DNA of 28,527 bases from Thermodesulfobacteriales bacterium (lineage in GTDB: Bacteria > Desulfobacterota > Thermodesulfobacteria > Thermodesulfobacteriales > Thermodesulfatatoraceae): contig JALSPN010000215.1 in NCBI GenBank assembly GCA_026985945.1, forward strand, positions 1 through 28,527. Direction: 5' to 3'. Position 1 is the first letter of the stretch. Each line of letters opens with the position of its first letter. The notes beneath the pieces were generated by a model. That model was not told the DNA's origin. It was given only the letters and a program-made list of their open reading frames with translations, and ran no database searches. This document shows positions 15,495 through 23,513 of this stretch, piece by piece. Made by a program: the position numbers and the translations under genes.

Positions 15495-18025
15495 TCAAGT
15501 ATATTTGTGAATCTTAATACGCGTGCTGCTAAAGTCCGGAATTCCTCCCACCAGATCCACAAGTGGTAAAGAATAAAGGCTTTCATCAAGCCGACTAAGG
15601 CTATTTACCGCTGGCCCAGCTGCCCGACGCAGATTGGGAATAAGCTTTTCACCGGCCATGACCCGCTTTCCTCCCAAAAAGACCTCTTCACCCTGCCGAA
15701 CTACAAGGCTTCTGGCTCCGTGTTGGGTATGGCCATAATGGTGAGAAATGGCTACACAGCCAGGCCTAACTCGTTCACTGATGGTTACGCGTACCGTTAA
15801 TCCTTCGGGCCAGCTTCGGGAAGAAATGATGACCATCTCCCCTTCCTTAAGCCCCAGTTGATGAGCGTCTCTGGGATTAATTACAAGAGGGGGCTGTGGA
15901 AGGAGATGTAAGGCCTTTTCGTAACAAATAGTACGGGATTGGGTATGAAGAGCGTGTTTGTGGGTTATCAAAACCAGGGGAAAATCCTGGTCCAATTCTT
16001 CGATCAGCCCTCCAAAGGCTTCCTGGGCTACAACATACTTGACCGTGCCATGGAAAGGTTTTCCGTTCAAGGGGTTTCTGCTTCGGGCCAGTCTTTCGTT
16101 CCAGAAATGGATCTTGGGAATGCCTTTTTTCAGATTCCCTTGAGGATCAAAGGCCTCAGACCAGGGTCTAAAGACTCCTCCCCGGGCAAGGAGAGTAGCC
16201 ACCTTTTCCCATTCTTTTTCCGGAAGGATCTTACGGTATTTGGCAAGGGGATAATTTTTTTCTACAAATTCTTTTTCCGTCAACGAGGCCCTTTTCAAAG
16301 AAGCATTTTCCGCAAGATTAGCCATGGCTCGTAAGAAATAGTCTTCGGCTCGCAGGAGAGGATAAATCTTTCCGTCCCTTCCGGGAATGGCCTTTTTTTA
16401 AAGAAGTAAAGAGGATCCCTGCCTGATAGGGATATTTTTGATCAATGCCCGCCAGAGCAAATACGGTAAGCCCTCCTTTGGTGAAAGGAAACCAGGGCAA
16501 TTTGGCCGGATATCCGCGGTTTTTGAACTAGCTGCTTATTTCGTAAGGGACTTTTTCTCTGGAGATAGGGACTCCGCGAGGCTTTCGGGCTTGTGGGAAA
16601 TTCTTGAGGTCGTAAATTCCCCTTTGCCAGGATACCACCTCCTGGGGGCAAATAGCCTCCTCGGCGATTGATGTTTCCGAAAAGGGCGTTTAGAAGGGCG
16701 ATAGCATAGCTGGCGTAAGCCCCGCCCACATAATTCCCCCCACCGTGGTAGGCAAAGGCCACGGCATAAGGGGCATGGGCGGCAAATTCTCGCGCCACTT
16801 CTCTGATGGTCTCTTCCGGAATTCCAGCTTCTCGGGCATAAAAACTCAGGGGATGAGAAAAGATCTCTTCTTTCATGAGACGGAAAGCCGTCTTGACTTT
16901 GACACTCGAAATTTCTCCTTCCCAGTCCAAGGTTCCTTTGGAGGCCTTGCCGGCAGGAAGGGGTTTTCCATCCTCAATGACAACGAAATCTTCCCCTTCA
17001 ACCCCGAGATCTTTGGTAGTCAAGAAGCGTCCGGCCTCTGATTCAGGAGCAAGAATTACCAGGTGGCAGGCATTGGCAAAGGTATTGAAGCCTTTTTCAC
17101 GGGCGATATCCGGATTGGGTCTCTCTAAAAATGCTTTGTCAAACTGTTCCTCTTCCAGCAATACCCGTATGAGGCCCATCGCCAGCGCCCCATCTCGGCC
17201 CGGACAAACCGGAAGCCAACGATGGGCGTGCGCAAGGGCCTCATGCCCGCGGGGATCAACAATGACATATTTGAGTTCTCCATTTTTGACCCTTTGATGC
17301 AGTCTAGCAGCATAGGCGTTGGGCCCCGGCTGGAGAGCAGAGAAAAAATTGGAGCCAAAGACCAAGATATAGCGAGCTGCTTCAGGATCAGCCTTGAATT
17401 CCACGGCCTTTACATCCGAGAGTATATAATTTCCCATTCGAAAACCGATTCCACAAATGTCAGTGTGAGGAAGATGATTTATGGAGCCTATCGCCTGGCA
17501 AACAAAACGTTTGATAAAGTGCTTGCGTCCGGCCTGAGACCTTCCGGTAAGCCATATTATTCGGTTTCTTTTGGGCCCGAGCTCGAGAGCAGCGGGATCA
17601 AGAGGTTCATCGGAGAGAAATTCTTTAAGCCCCGGATAATGGCTATCGTCTCCCAGATGGGCAAAAAGCTTTCCCCCTTCAGCCACCTCCCGGATAAGCT
17701 GCTCCCAGCTGATGGGTTCAAACTTCCCTGAGCCCCTTGGACCGCAACGCTTTAAGGGCTTTAGGATCCGATAAGGATTATAAAGGTAGTCTTCATCCAT
17801 TTGAGGTTTAGCACAGGTAGAGGGCCTAAATTCAAGGCTTTTCTCAAGGGGAGTATCATAAGGAATTGCTCTTCCGCACCGGTTGTAAGGGTGGTAAGGG
17901 TTTCCGTCCACGCGTTCAATCTTTTGGCCTTTTACCCGGATTCTTAAACCGCATCTAGTATTACAGGCCAGACATACCGTATGGACCAGGCGCTCTACCG
18001 CATCGTTTGCTGGTAGTTTCTGGGG
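15495..18025 (-). pseudogene. Molybdopterin oxidoreductase catalytic subunit, TtrA/PsrA-like, disrupted by frame changes and a stop
   Basis: Read across three frames, this encodes a nearly complete CISM-family catalytic subunit. It has an N-terminal [4Fe-4S] motif CLACNTRC at 17974-17951 with the fourth Cys in NRCGRA, a candidate Mo-ligand cysteine in HTDICGIGFRMGN, and the C-terminal VGGIPDFSSTRIKI typical of tetrathionate-reductase relatives. Lesions: no ATG, GTG or TTG lies between the frame's upstream stop and the CxxC motif; one extra base in the GGGG run at 16622-16619; an in-frame TAG at 16530-16528; and one extra A in the A7 run at 16399-16393. Removing one base at each run gives smooth, family-like sequence (GIYDLKNFPQ, then REKVPYEISS, stop, FKNRGYPAKLPWFPF, and LKKAIPGRDGKIYPLL). 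Several independent lesions in one gene, among many intact neighbours, argue for a true pseudogene over sequencing error. The family is confident; the substrate (tetrathionate, polysulfide or other) is not. Confidence 0.85.
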
Positions 18026-18551
18026 AAAAAGATCTTCCTGGAAATTCCAGCCTCAAGGCTCCAGTAGGACAAACCGATACACAACGCGGAAGCCAATCTT
18101 TTTCCAATTCTTCTAGGCAGAGATCACATTTAAAGGCCTTTCCAAAAGCAACATCAATCGCCTGGTAAGGACAGACAGAAGCACACTTTCCTTCCCCTCG
18201 ACATCTGGCCTTATCAAGCCGGATGATGCCTTCCTGAGTCTTTTTCAGGGCCTGGTGAGGACAGGCGGAAACGCAAGGGGCTTTTTCACATTGAGGGCAA
18301 TATTTGAGCTGAAACTTGAGAGTGACCCCCGGGTAGCTTCCCTTCTCTTTTGGGGTTAAATATAAGCGGTCTATTTCCCTAGGTTCTTCGGGACGCTTGC
18401 AAGCCGTAATACAGGCCAAACAGCCCAGGCAAAGCTCCGGATCAAAAAAGAGCTTGGGCCTTGCGGGCTGCGAACCTGCAAAAGAAATGGGAGGACCCAA
18501 AACACATAAACCCATTAACCCGGAAATCTTTAGAAATGTTCTCCTGTCCAT
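17961..18551 (-). CDS. Tat-exported 4Fe-4S ferredoxin-type subunit of the molybdoenzyme (TtrB/PsrB-like)
   Basis: A 196-residue open frame. The N-terminus MDRRTFLKISGLMGL carries a twin-arginine signal, so the protein would be exported folded. It has four cluster motifs: CLGCLACITAC, CPQCEKAPCVSAC, CRGEGKCASVC and CDLCLEELEKDWLPRCVSVC. The third lacks the usual second cysteine (Glu in its place), leaving 15 rather than 16 ligands. Such subunits carry electrons between a quinone-linked membrane subunit and the molybdenum catalytic subunit; no membrane anchor (NrfD/PsrC type) is nearby. After LRLEFPGRSF the last 24 residues look unlike the family, and the other frame runs on from here into the catalytic subunit. 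The two may once have been one polypeptide, or this end may be frameshifted. It may be intact, but its partner is broken. Confidence 0.8.
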   Translation of the reverse strand: MDRRTFLKISGLMGLCVLGPPISFAGSQPARPKLFFDPELCLGCLACITACKRPEEPREIDRLYLTPKEKGSYPGVTLKFQLKYCPQCEKAPCVSACPHQALKKTQEGIIRLDKARCRGEGKCASVCPYQAIDVAFGKAFKCDLCLEELEKDWLPRCVSVCPTGALRLEFPGRSFSPETTSKRCGRAPGPYGMSGL

Positions 18552-18596
18552 ATCTCGGGAACATATATTGACAAGACTTTATTGGGGGTATTGAAA

Positions 18597-20201
18597 GTGA
18601 ATGCCGCCATTCTTCTGGGAGTAGTTTTTTCCCTTCTACTGGTGGGTTATTTGGTTTACGGTAAAAAGCTTGAACGTTGGTTCGGGGTGCTTAAAGGCGG
18701 GCAAACTCCGGCTTATCGTTTAAGAGACGGCCTGGATTATGAGCCTACTCCTTTGCCGGTCCTCTTTGGGCACCATTTTGCTTCTATTGCCGGGGCCGGT
18801 CCCATCATTGGTCCGATTCTGGCGGCTTCTTATGGGTGGCTGGGTGTCCTTTTGTGGCTCGTGTTGGGAGCTATTTTTGCCGGAGGGGTTCATGATATGG
18901 GAGCGATTCTGGCCTCCGTAAAACATGAAGGTCGCTCTATCGGTGAGCTCATAAAATGCTACATCAGACCGGAGGCCCAGAAGGTCTTTCTCCTTTTTGC
19001 CTGGGTAACGCTGGTTCTGATTATTGCAGCCTTTGATGTCATCGTGGCCAAGACTTTTGTCCATTCTCCCCCGGTGGCCACGGCCTCTCTCCTCTTTTTG
19101 CTCCTGGCCCTGGCCTTCGGAATTTTGCGTCGGAGGGGTCTTTCCCTTGGTCTTTTAAGTTCTTTCGGTATCCTGGGGCTCCTTTTTGCCATCTGGGTGG
19201 GTTTTCGCTTTCCGCTTAAACTCTCGCAGTCTCTATGGCAATGGCTCCTTTTCGGCTACGTTTTTATAGCGGCGGTGACCCCGGTCTGGGTTTTGCTCCA
19301 GCCCCGCGACTATCTCAACGCCTTTCTTTTATACGCCCTGCTGGGAGCGGGGCTTTTGGGTGTCGTATTCAAACACCCGTCCCTCAAACTCCCGCTCTTT
19401 ACGGGTCTTACAAACGAATTGGGCCCCCTCTTTCCCATCCTTTTTGTCATTACTTCCTGTGGGGCTATTTCCGGTTTTCACTCCCTGGTTGGGTCCGGGA
19501 CTACTGCCAAACAGCTGGCAAAGGAAACCCATGCGCGCCCCATAGGATACGGGGGCATGTTGCTCGAGTCGGTTCTGGGGGTGGTAGCGTTGCTGGCGGT
19601 GGCGGTCCTTCCCTGGGCGGCTTACCGGGAAATTCTGAAAGAAGCCGGCCCTATTGGGGCCTTTGCCAGTGGGGTGGGAGGTTTTCTTGAGGCCCTTGGG
19701 CTTCAGAAGGAGAAGGGGATGGCCTTTGCAGCCCTGGCGGTCTCCGCCTTTGCCCTTACCTCCCTTGATACCGCCACCAGAGTGGCTCGGTTCGCGCTGG
19801 AAGAACTTTTGGGAGGAATTTTACCCTTGCAGCGGAAACTTTTGCTCTTTCTGGCCACGGCTGTCAGTGTGGGCCTGGCGGCAGGGCTGGCCTTTACCGG
19901 CACCTGGCGCAGCATCTGGCCCCTTATGGGAACGGCAAACCAGCTCCTGGCAGCCCTTGCCCTTCTTGCCCTCTGGGCCTGGCTGCGTTCAGCTGGCAGA
20001 TTTAGGGCCTTTGTGAGATGGCCAGCCCTATTTATGCTCCTGGTGACCCTTTCGGCTTTGGCGCTTCTGATGATTAAAAATTGGGGGCGGAATTACCTTC
20101 TGGTGGCCCTTTCTTTTCTGCTTTTCCTGTTAGCACTTTTTATCACCCGGGCCGGGCTTTTTCCTCAAACCCCCGGCCGGTTTCCCCAGAGAAACTTATG
20201 A
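18597..20201 (+). CDS. cstA: Carbon starvation protein A family transporter (peptide/pyruvate type)
   Basis: A 534-residue integral membrane protein with well over ten hydrophobic segments. The family signature HHFASIAGAGPIIGPILAA starts at residue 59 and is followed by GGVHDMGAILASVKHEGRSIGEL. GFHSLVGSGTTAKQLAKE and SLDTATRVARFALEE are also characteristic. It is shorter than the roughly 700-residue E. coli CstA and fits the compact branch of the family. Members take up peptides or pyruvate when carbon is scarce. A TTG at 18582 is in frame, but the GTG at 18597 has GGGGGT seven bases upstream and starts the first membrane segment cleanly, so it is preferred. Its 3' end overlaps the end of queE by 37 bases on the other strand. 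Confidence 0.92.
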   Translation: MNAAILLGVVFSLLLVGYLVYGKKLERWFGVLKGGQTPAYRLRDGLDYEPTPLPVLFGHHFASIAGAGPIIGPILAASYGWLGVLLWLVLGAIFAGGVHDMGAILASVKHEGRSIGELIKCYIRPEAQKVFLLFAWVTLVLIIAAFDVIVAKTFVHSPPVATASLLFLLLALAFGILRRRGLSLGLLSSFGILGLLFAIWVGFRFPLKLSQSLWQWLLFGYVFIAAVTPVWVLLQPRDYLNAFLLYALLGAGLLGVVFKHPSLKLPLFTGLTNELGPLFPILFVITSCGAISGFHSLVGSGTTAKQLAKETHARPIGYGGMLLESVLGVVALLAVAVLPWAAYREILKEAGPIGAFASGVGGFLEALGLQKEKGMAFAALAVSAFALTSLDTATRVARFALEELLGGILPLQRKLLLFLATAVSVGLAAGLAFTGTWRSIWPLMGTANQLLAALALLALWAWLRSAGRFRAFVRWPALFMLLVTLSALALLMIKNWGRNYLLVALSFLLFLLALFITRAGLFPQTPGRFPQRNL

Positions 20202-20833
20202 AGCTGGATCTGGAAACGCACGGGAAGCAGGTCTCTTATGATCCAGCTGGCTAGTTCCCTGGGGTCAAGCCTTCCGTAAACCGGTGAAAACAGCACCTGG
20301 GTATAGAAGGGGAGGTAATAGCGAAAAAGCGTTTCTTTGGCCCAATCGTAGTCTCTGCGATCAGCAATCACGAATTTTACCTGATCCTTAAGGGTCAAAT
20401 AGGCTAGATTGGAATAATTGTTGTATTTTTCCATCCCGGAAGAAGGGGTCTTAATGTCCATAATCTTGACGACCTTCCCGGGAACCTTTTTGAGACTTAA
20501 GCTTCCGTTGGTCTCCAGTAAAACCGTTGCCCCTCGGGCCAGAAATTGCTTCATCAGGTCATAGACGGCTTCCTGAAGAAGCGGCTCTCCCCCGGTGATC
20601 TGAATGAATGGCAGACAGCCCCTCTGTTCCCAGAGTTTCAAAATTTCGGAAAGAGAAAAAAATTTGTTAAGAGGTTTCTGAGCATATACTGTATCGCACC
20701 ACTGGCAGCGCAAATTGCATCCTGCCAACCGCACAAAAAAAGTGGGGAGCCCGGTGTGGGCCCCCTCACCCTGAAGGCTTACGAAAATTTCAGCAATATC
20801 AAGCCTTTTTTCTTTAAAGTTTGAACCTGGCAA
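20165..20833 (-). CDS. queE: 7-carboxy-7-deazaguanine synthase (radical SAM), queuosine pathway
   Basis: A 222-residue QueE. It rearranges 6-carboxytetrahydropterin, made by QueD, into 7-carboxy-7-deazaguanine, the precursor of preQ0 and queuosine. [12 protein letters not shown] at residues 13-24 and the radical SAM motif CNLRCQWC (C39, C43, C46) are diagnostic, and [10 protein letters not shown] is the SAM-binding segment. The start is probably a TTG at 20833-20831, preceded by AGGA at five bases and overlapping the end of the chemoreceptor gene by 20 bases; no ATG is available near the expected N-terminus. It lies in one same-strand run with the chemoreceptor and queD. QueC and QueF are not in the window. 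Confidence 0.93.
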   Translation of the reverse strand: MPGSNFKEKRLDIAEIFVSLQGEGAHTGLPTFFVRLAGCNLRCQWCDTVYAQKPLNKFFSLSEILKLWEQRGCLPFIQITGGEPLLQEAVYDLMKQFLARGATVLLETNGSLSLKKVPGKVVKIMDIKTPSSGMEKYNNYSNLAYLTLKDQVKFVIADRRDYDWAKETLFRYYLPFYTQVLFSPVYGRLDPRELASWIIRDLLPVRFQIQLHKFLWGNRPGV

Positions 20834-22724
20834 TGGTTTCCTGTAGTTCCTGGGAGAGTCTGCGTAAATTCTGAGCAGTCTGATTGGAAAATTCGGCAGC
20901 CTGGCGAACTTCTTTTATTACCAACTTTATTTCCTCCAGGTGACAAAAACAGTCTTCCGTGCTACTCAACACTCCCTGGCTTTGCTGACTGATCTCTTGA
21001 GCGGCGTGGGCGGTTTCTTCCATAGCGGCGGCCATATTTTCTGCAAGCTCTCGTACAGGGTTTATCAACTCATCTACCCGGTGAACTGCCTCTACCGAAC
21101 CCTCTACTAGCTGCCGCAGATTTTGGATGGTATTTACTATTTTTTCCGTAGCCTCAGCCGTTTGCTTGGCAAGTTCCTTGACTTCATTGGCCACTACGGC
21201 AAAGCCTTTGCCCGCTTCTCCAGCCCGGGCAGCCTCAATGGTGGCGTTTAAGGCCAGAAGATTGGTCTGATCGGCAATTTTACTTATGAAGGAGACTACT
21301 TCTTCAATCTTAACAAAATGTTCATTTAACTGGCTGATTACCCCAATGGTATTTTCTACCTGCTCTGTTACCTGCTGAAGCATAGTGACAGTGTCGCCTA
21401 CATTCTGGCTGACATTTTGGACAGTTACGGTTATTTCTTCGTTGGCACTTGCCAGTTGAGTTATACGCTCTCGATTCTCTTGGCTAGAATTGACAAGTAT
21501 TTCTATTTTGCCTTGGGCTTCTCCAGAGATGTCAAGTAATTTTTCTGAGGAACCTACCAATTTGTTTTCTACCTCTTCAAGATTACGTACTCCTTGATTG
21601 GCGTTATTTACAAGATTTCGGAGATTTTTGATCATATGATTTATCCCCTGGGATAGTTTCCCTATTTCATCCCAATTTTTAATTTTTACTTCCGTATTTA
21701 AATCCCCTTCTGCTACTGTCTCTACAGTAGTCAGACAGGCTTTTAAGGGATTAAGAATATTTTTCCTGGTGTGCCAGAGGATTAAAAGGCCCGCCAAAAT
21801 GGCCAAAATAGCAGTATAAAAGACATTTTTCAAGATAATGTCTTTTTGGGCTTTTTCAAAAGCGGAAAGATTAAGGGCCGAAAGCCAAACCCCGGTAACC
21901 TTGCCTGAATAGTCAAATATAGGTCCCCCGAGGAAAAGCCTGTTCCCTAGGCGCAAATGGGTAACTTCCTTTTCAGCCTTCCTGACAAAATTTTCCTTAA
22001 AAACGGGTTTGAAAAGGTCCTTTTTGCTTGCGTAGATCAAATGAAAATTTCCTACATGAATGCTACCATCTTTATCAAAGGTTTTGACGGTCTCTTTCCG
22101 GAGGATGGCCACGTCTTTTTGCCCGGGGCGGACAACCTTTTTGGCAAGAGCGTTTATGCTGCTAAATACTTCCACACTGCCCAGGATTTTTCCATCGCTA
22201 TCAATTACCGGGGCAATCCCTCGAATGGCAAGCCCGGCACGCCCAGCCTCTATCCCGGCAAGGGGTTTTCCGGTCTTCTGGACCTGAACCACGGTGTGGC
22301 GAAAACTGCGAAGATCGTCACCAAACTTCTGAAGCTTCCAGATTCTCAAAAAGGAAAAACCAGGGGGGACATGATAATGAATTTTTAGCTTTTCAGGAGA
22401 GTGCTGGTTGATTTCCTGCCAGAGCTTTTGGGCATGAGGGATAAGTATTTCACGATTCCGGCTACGGAGAGCCTCTTTGGTAATTTCTTGCTCGGCAATG
22501 GCCAGGGCAGTGGTAAGGTATTGTCTGGCCAGGTTGTCCATTCCTTTCTGAAGCTGCTTAAGTTCTTTTTCTTCGGAACGAATCAAAAGATCTTCCTGAT
22601 CTTTAACGGTTTTGATAGCGTTATAAGTGGCTACCAGAAGAACTACAAGAAGTACGGAAAGAGAAAACCCTACAATTTTTACCCCTAGCGAGACAGAAGC
22701 CAATTTTTGCCAGATTTTTCCCAT
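20814..22724 (-). CDS. Methyl-accepting chemotaxis protein with periplasmic Cache-type sensor
   Basis: A 636-residue transmembrane chemoreceptor. Transmembrane helix 1 is at about residues 13-33. The periplasmic domain at about 34-292 contains [17 protein letters not shown] and [20 protein letters not shown], a pattern typical of the double Cache 3 sensor family. Transmembrane helix 2 is at about 293-318, then HAMP ([20 protein letters not shown]) and a long cytoplasmic coiled coil. The signalling hairpin is at about 480-520 with [20 protein letters not shown] and [19 protein letters not shown]. There is no C-terminal pentapeptide for CheR docking. AGGGGG lies six bases from the ATG. It sits between two queuosine genes, and no other chemotaxis gene is present. 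The ligand is unknown; the family often senses small organic acids or similar molecules. Confidence 0.93.
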   Translation of the reverse strand: MGKIWQKLASVSLGVKIVGFSLSVLLVVLLVATYNAIKTVKDQEDLLIRSEEKELKQLQKGMDNLARQYLTTALAIAEQEITKEALRSRNREILIPHAQKLWQEINQHSPEKLKIHYHVPPGFSFLRIWKLQKFGDDLRSFRHTVVQVQKTGKPLAGIEAGRAGLAIRGIAPVIDSDGKILGSVEVFSSINALAKKVVRPGQKDVAILRKETVKTFDKDGSIHVGNFHLIYASKKDLFKPVFKENFVRKAEKEVTHLRLGNRLFLGGPIFDYSGKVTGVWLSALNLSAFEKAQKDIILKNVFYTAILAILAGLLILWHTRKNILNPLKACLTTVETVAEGDLNTEVKIKNWDEIGKLSQGINHMIKNLRNLVNNANQGVRNLEEVENKLVGSSEKLLDISGEAQGKIEILVNSSQENRERITQLASANEEITVTVQNVSQNVGDTVTMLQQVTEQVENTIGVISQLNEHFVKIEEVVSFISKIADQTNLLALNATIEAARAGEAGKGFAVVANEVKELAKQTAEATEKIVNTIQNLRQLVEGSVEAVHRVDELINPVRELAENMAAAMEETAHAAQEISQQSQGVLSSTEDCFCHLEEIKLVIKEVRQAAEFSNQTAQNLRRLSQELQETIARFKL

Positions 22725-22781
22725 TTTGGGCCCCCTACAATAAAATCTTTTTCCATTTTTTCGGAAAGAGGAACCAAAAGG

Positions 22782-23156
22782 TTAAATATCGTTTAAGTAG
22801 GAAGCACAGGAGCGCTCGGTTTCGCAAACGGTAACCCGGACGAGCTTGACAGGATAAGGGGCTAACTTAGAAGCCAGTCTTTGGAAAATATAGCGGGCTA
22901 TGTTTTCAGAGGAGGGATTTTTATCTTGAAAGGCCGGATGCTCGTTAAGATCCCGGTGGTCAAGATCTTCAAGGACTTCCTTAAGGGCTTTCTTGAGGTC
23001 TTTAAAATCTATAAGGATGCCTATTTCGTTTAATTTTTCCCCCCTGACGACTACTTCGACCTTCCAGTTATGCCCATGGGGCCGTTCACAGGCACCAGGG
23101 TAATCTCTTAAGAAGTGGGCTGCTGCGAATTCGTCTCTTACGGTGAGTTCAAACAT
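22782..23156 (-). CDS. queD: 6-carboxytetrahydropterin synthase, queuosine pathway
   Basis: A 124-residue QueD of the PTPS family, which converts dihydroneopterin triphosphate to 6-carboxytetrahydropterin. The zinc-binding histidines H14, H27 and H29 (AAAHF and PHGHN) and catalytic C23 (CERPHGHN) are in place, and LDHRDLNE and TVCETERSCASY complete the active site. The length is normal for the family. The gene begins only 9 bases after the CCA end of tRNA-Cys, with AAGG very close to the ATG, so it is probably read through from the tRNA promoter and its mRNA start would come from tRNA 3' processing. This is a notable arrangement for a tRNA-modification enzyme. Confidence 0.94.
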   Translation of the reverse strand: MFELTVRDEFAAAHFLRDYPGACERPHGHNWKVEVVVRGEKLNEIGILIDFKDLKKALKEVLEDLDHRDLNEHPAFQDKNPSSENIARYIFQRLASKLAPYPVKLVRVTVCETERSCASYLNDI

Positions 23157-23165
23157 GACCTTCGT

Positions 23166-23241
23166 TGGAGGCGGCGCGGGGATTCGAACCCCGGAATAAC
23201 GATTTTGCAGACCGTCGCCTTAACCGCTTGGCTACGCCGCC
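23166..23241 (-). tRNA. tRNA-Cys (anticodon GCA)
   Basis: The minus strand folds as a full cloverleaf. Acceptor GGCGGCG pairs with CGCCGCC, the anticodon stem-loop is ACGGT-CTGCAAA-ATCGT with anticodon GCA, and the T arm is CGGGG-TTCGAAT-CCCCG. The 3' CCA is encoded. It is 76 nt long with the CCA. It lies 8 bases downstream of tRNA-Met and 9 bases upstream of the queD start. Confidence 0.96.
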
Positions 23242-23249
23242 TCAATTTT

Positions 23250-23326
23250 TGGTGGCGGCGCAGGGACTCGAACCCCGAACCTTGCGGATATGAGCCGCAT
23301 GCTCTCACCAGTTGAGCTACGCCGCC
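23250..23326 (-). tRNA. tRNA-Met (anticodon CAT, probably elongator)
   Basis: The minus strand folds as a cloverleaf with acceptor GGCGGCG/CGCCGCC, anticodon stem-loop TGCGG-CTCATAT-CCGCA and T arm CGGGG-TTCGAGT-CCCTG. The CCA is encoded and the total is 77 nt. The first acceptor pair is G-C, so it is not an initiator tRNA. A CAT anticodon could also be tRNA-Ile2 with lysidine at the wobble base; elongator Met is preferred but not proven. Its acceptor stem is identical to that of the adjacent tRNA-Cys. Confidence 0.93.
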
Positions 23327-23336
23327 ACTCGCTTTA

Positions 23337-23366
23337 ATTAGTTCTCGATTGTAGGCCACTTGTCAA
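23337..23366 (-). promoter_or_regulatory. Probable promoter of the tRNA-Met / tRNA-Cys / queD unit
   Basis: On the minus strand a perfect TTGACA at 23366-23361 is followed by an 18-base spacer and ACTAAT at 23342-23337, placing transcription a few bases before the tRNA. The -10 box is imperfect. The -35 match and position are convincing. Confidence 0.5.
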
Positions 23367-23479
23367 GTCTCAAGCATATCGATGTTATTGCAGAGCGACC
23401 TTGTCACCCTTAATTACAAAGCCAAGATGTCACCATGCGGGCAGATGTAAGGAGCTTTTTGGTATTTTGGCGTTAACTC

Positions 23480-23507
23480 TTGGCCTTTTTGAGACTCGTG
23501 ATATTCT
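23480..23507 (+). promoter_or_regulatory. Possible promoter of the unknown 225-residue gene
   Basis: TTGGCC at 23480-23485, a 16-base spacer and TATTCT at 23502-23507 would put the transcription start almost on the ATG at 23514. That would make the message nearly leaderless and fits the absence of a ribosome site. Both boxes are imperfect. Confidence 0.3.
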
Positions 23508-23513
23508 TTAATC

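Noticed and set aside
16318..16500. A separate 60-residue protein on the minus strand
   Set aside because: Its first part is the displaced middle of the molybdoenzyme (LPWFPFTKGG and onward), not an independent gene.
16528..16530. TAG as pyrrolysine codon
   Set aside because: No pyl genes or PYLIS-like context are seen and the gene has other lesions; a nonsense mutation is simpler.
18568..18596. TTGACA at 18568 as promoter of cstA
   Set aside because: The matching -10 position (TTGAAA at 18591) does not resemble a -10 box and would place the start inside the coding region; a different promoter is likely.
23157..23165. preQ1 riboswitch before queD
   Set aside because: Only 9 bases separate queD from tRNA-Cys, leaving no room for an aptamer.
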